From Anaerococcus vaginimassiliensis (GTDB lineage Bacteria > Bacillota > Clostridia > Tissierellales > Peptoniphilaceae), in assembly GCF_900626155.1 (NCBI RefSeq), contig NZ_LR130844.1, forward strand, positions 350,186 to 414,185: a stretch of DNA of 64,000 nucleotides, in the 5' to 3' direction. Within the stretch, counting starts at the first letter, position 1. Every line of letters begins with the position of its first letter. Shown here one piece after another: positions 63,990 through 64,000 of this stretch. The position numbers and the translations under genes were made by a program. The notes beneath the pieces were generated by a model. It was not told where the DNA came from, ran no database searches, and saw nothing but the letters and a program-made list of their open reading frames with translations.

Positions 63990-64000
63990 TTTTACTCCTT

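Overview
The window is low-GC, Gram-positive-type DNA from a strict anaerobe or fermenter. It has AT-rich intergenic spacers, strong AGGAGG-type ribosome sites, consensus TTGACA/TATAAT promoters and many intrinsic terminators. It carries a T-box leader, a CIRCE element, class C sortases, a PPi-type phosphofructokinase and several sugar importers. The gene content suggests a member of the Tissierellia such as Anaerococcus or a relative; that placement is inference from gene content only. No tRNA, rRNA, CRISPR array, insertion sequence or prophage was seen.

Layout. 0-3 kb: groEL (cut by the window edge) and groES behind a CIRCE operator, an aminotransferase and msrB. 3-5.4 kb: a two-component system whose kinase gene is followed by two tiny membrane-protein genes. 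5.5-10.3 kb: a pilus locus with one SpaA-like pilin and three class C sortases. 10.5-15.3 kb: uvrB-uvrA. 15.4-19.3 kb: a zinc/cadmium efflux operon (ArsR sensor, free HMA protein, P1B ATPase) and PPi-phosphofructokinase. 19.3-22.5 kb: brnQ under a T-box leader, and a phospho-beta-glucosidase. 22.6-24.6 kb: an orphan Wzz-like protein, a degenerate BY-kinase-like protein and an SH3 lipoprotein. 24.8-33 kb: GltS, NhaC, a tight five-gene housekeeping operon (HAD phosphatase, YycJ-like hydrolase, TtcA-like, UppP, Tag) and an M18 aminopeptidase. 33.3-42.9 kb: an APC permease, a GH13 glucosidase, an M20 amidohydrolase with two membrane proteins facing a divergent unknown regulator, a LarA-like protein and a split chromate transporter.

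43-64 kb is a pentose and alpha-glycoside block. On the minus strand one long operon runs GH43 xylosidase, ABC sugar importer (ATPase, permease, binding protein), XylA, XylB, aldose epimerase and transaldolase, followed by transketolase. Together these turn xylosides into pentose-phosphate intermediates. A ROK-family XylR-like gene is divergent from it, with a xyl-type operator lying just after the -10 box. Beyond it a second minus-strand operon holds two GH31 glycosidases and a mannose-family PTS (IIB, IIC, IID, IIA). It is preceded by a related inverted repeat, so the two operons may share a regulator. The second GH31 gene is broken by a frameshift in a run of eight A.

Two nearly identical transaldolase genes in the same orientation lie 18,169 bp apart and bracket the whole sugar block. 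The items I consider most worth a second look are this duplication, the A8 frameshift, the two related but differently spaced operators, the orphan Wzz/pseudo-kinase/SH3 operon, and the apparently leaderless sensor-regulator next to the M20/DUF3100 genes.
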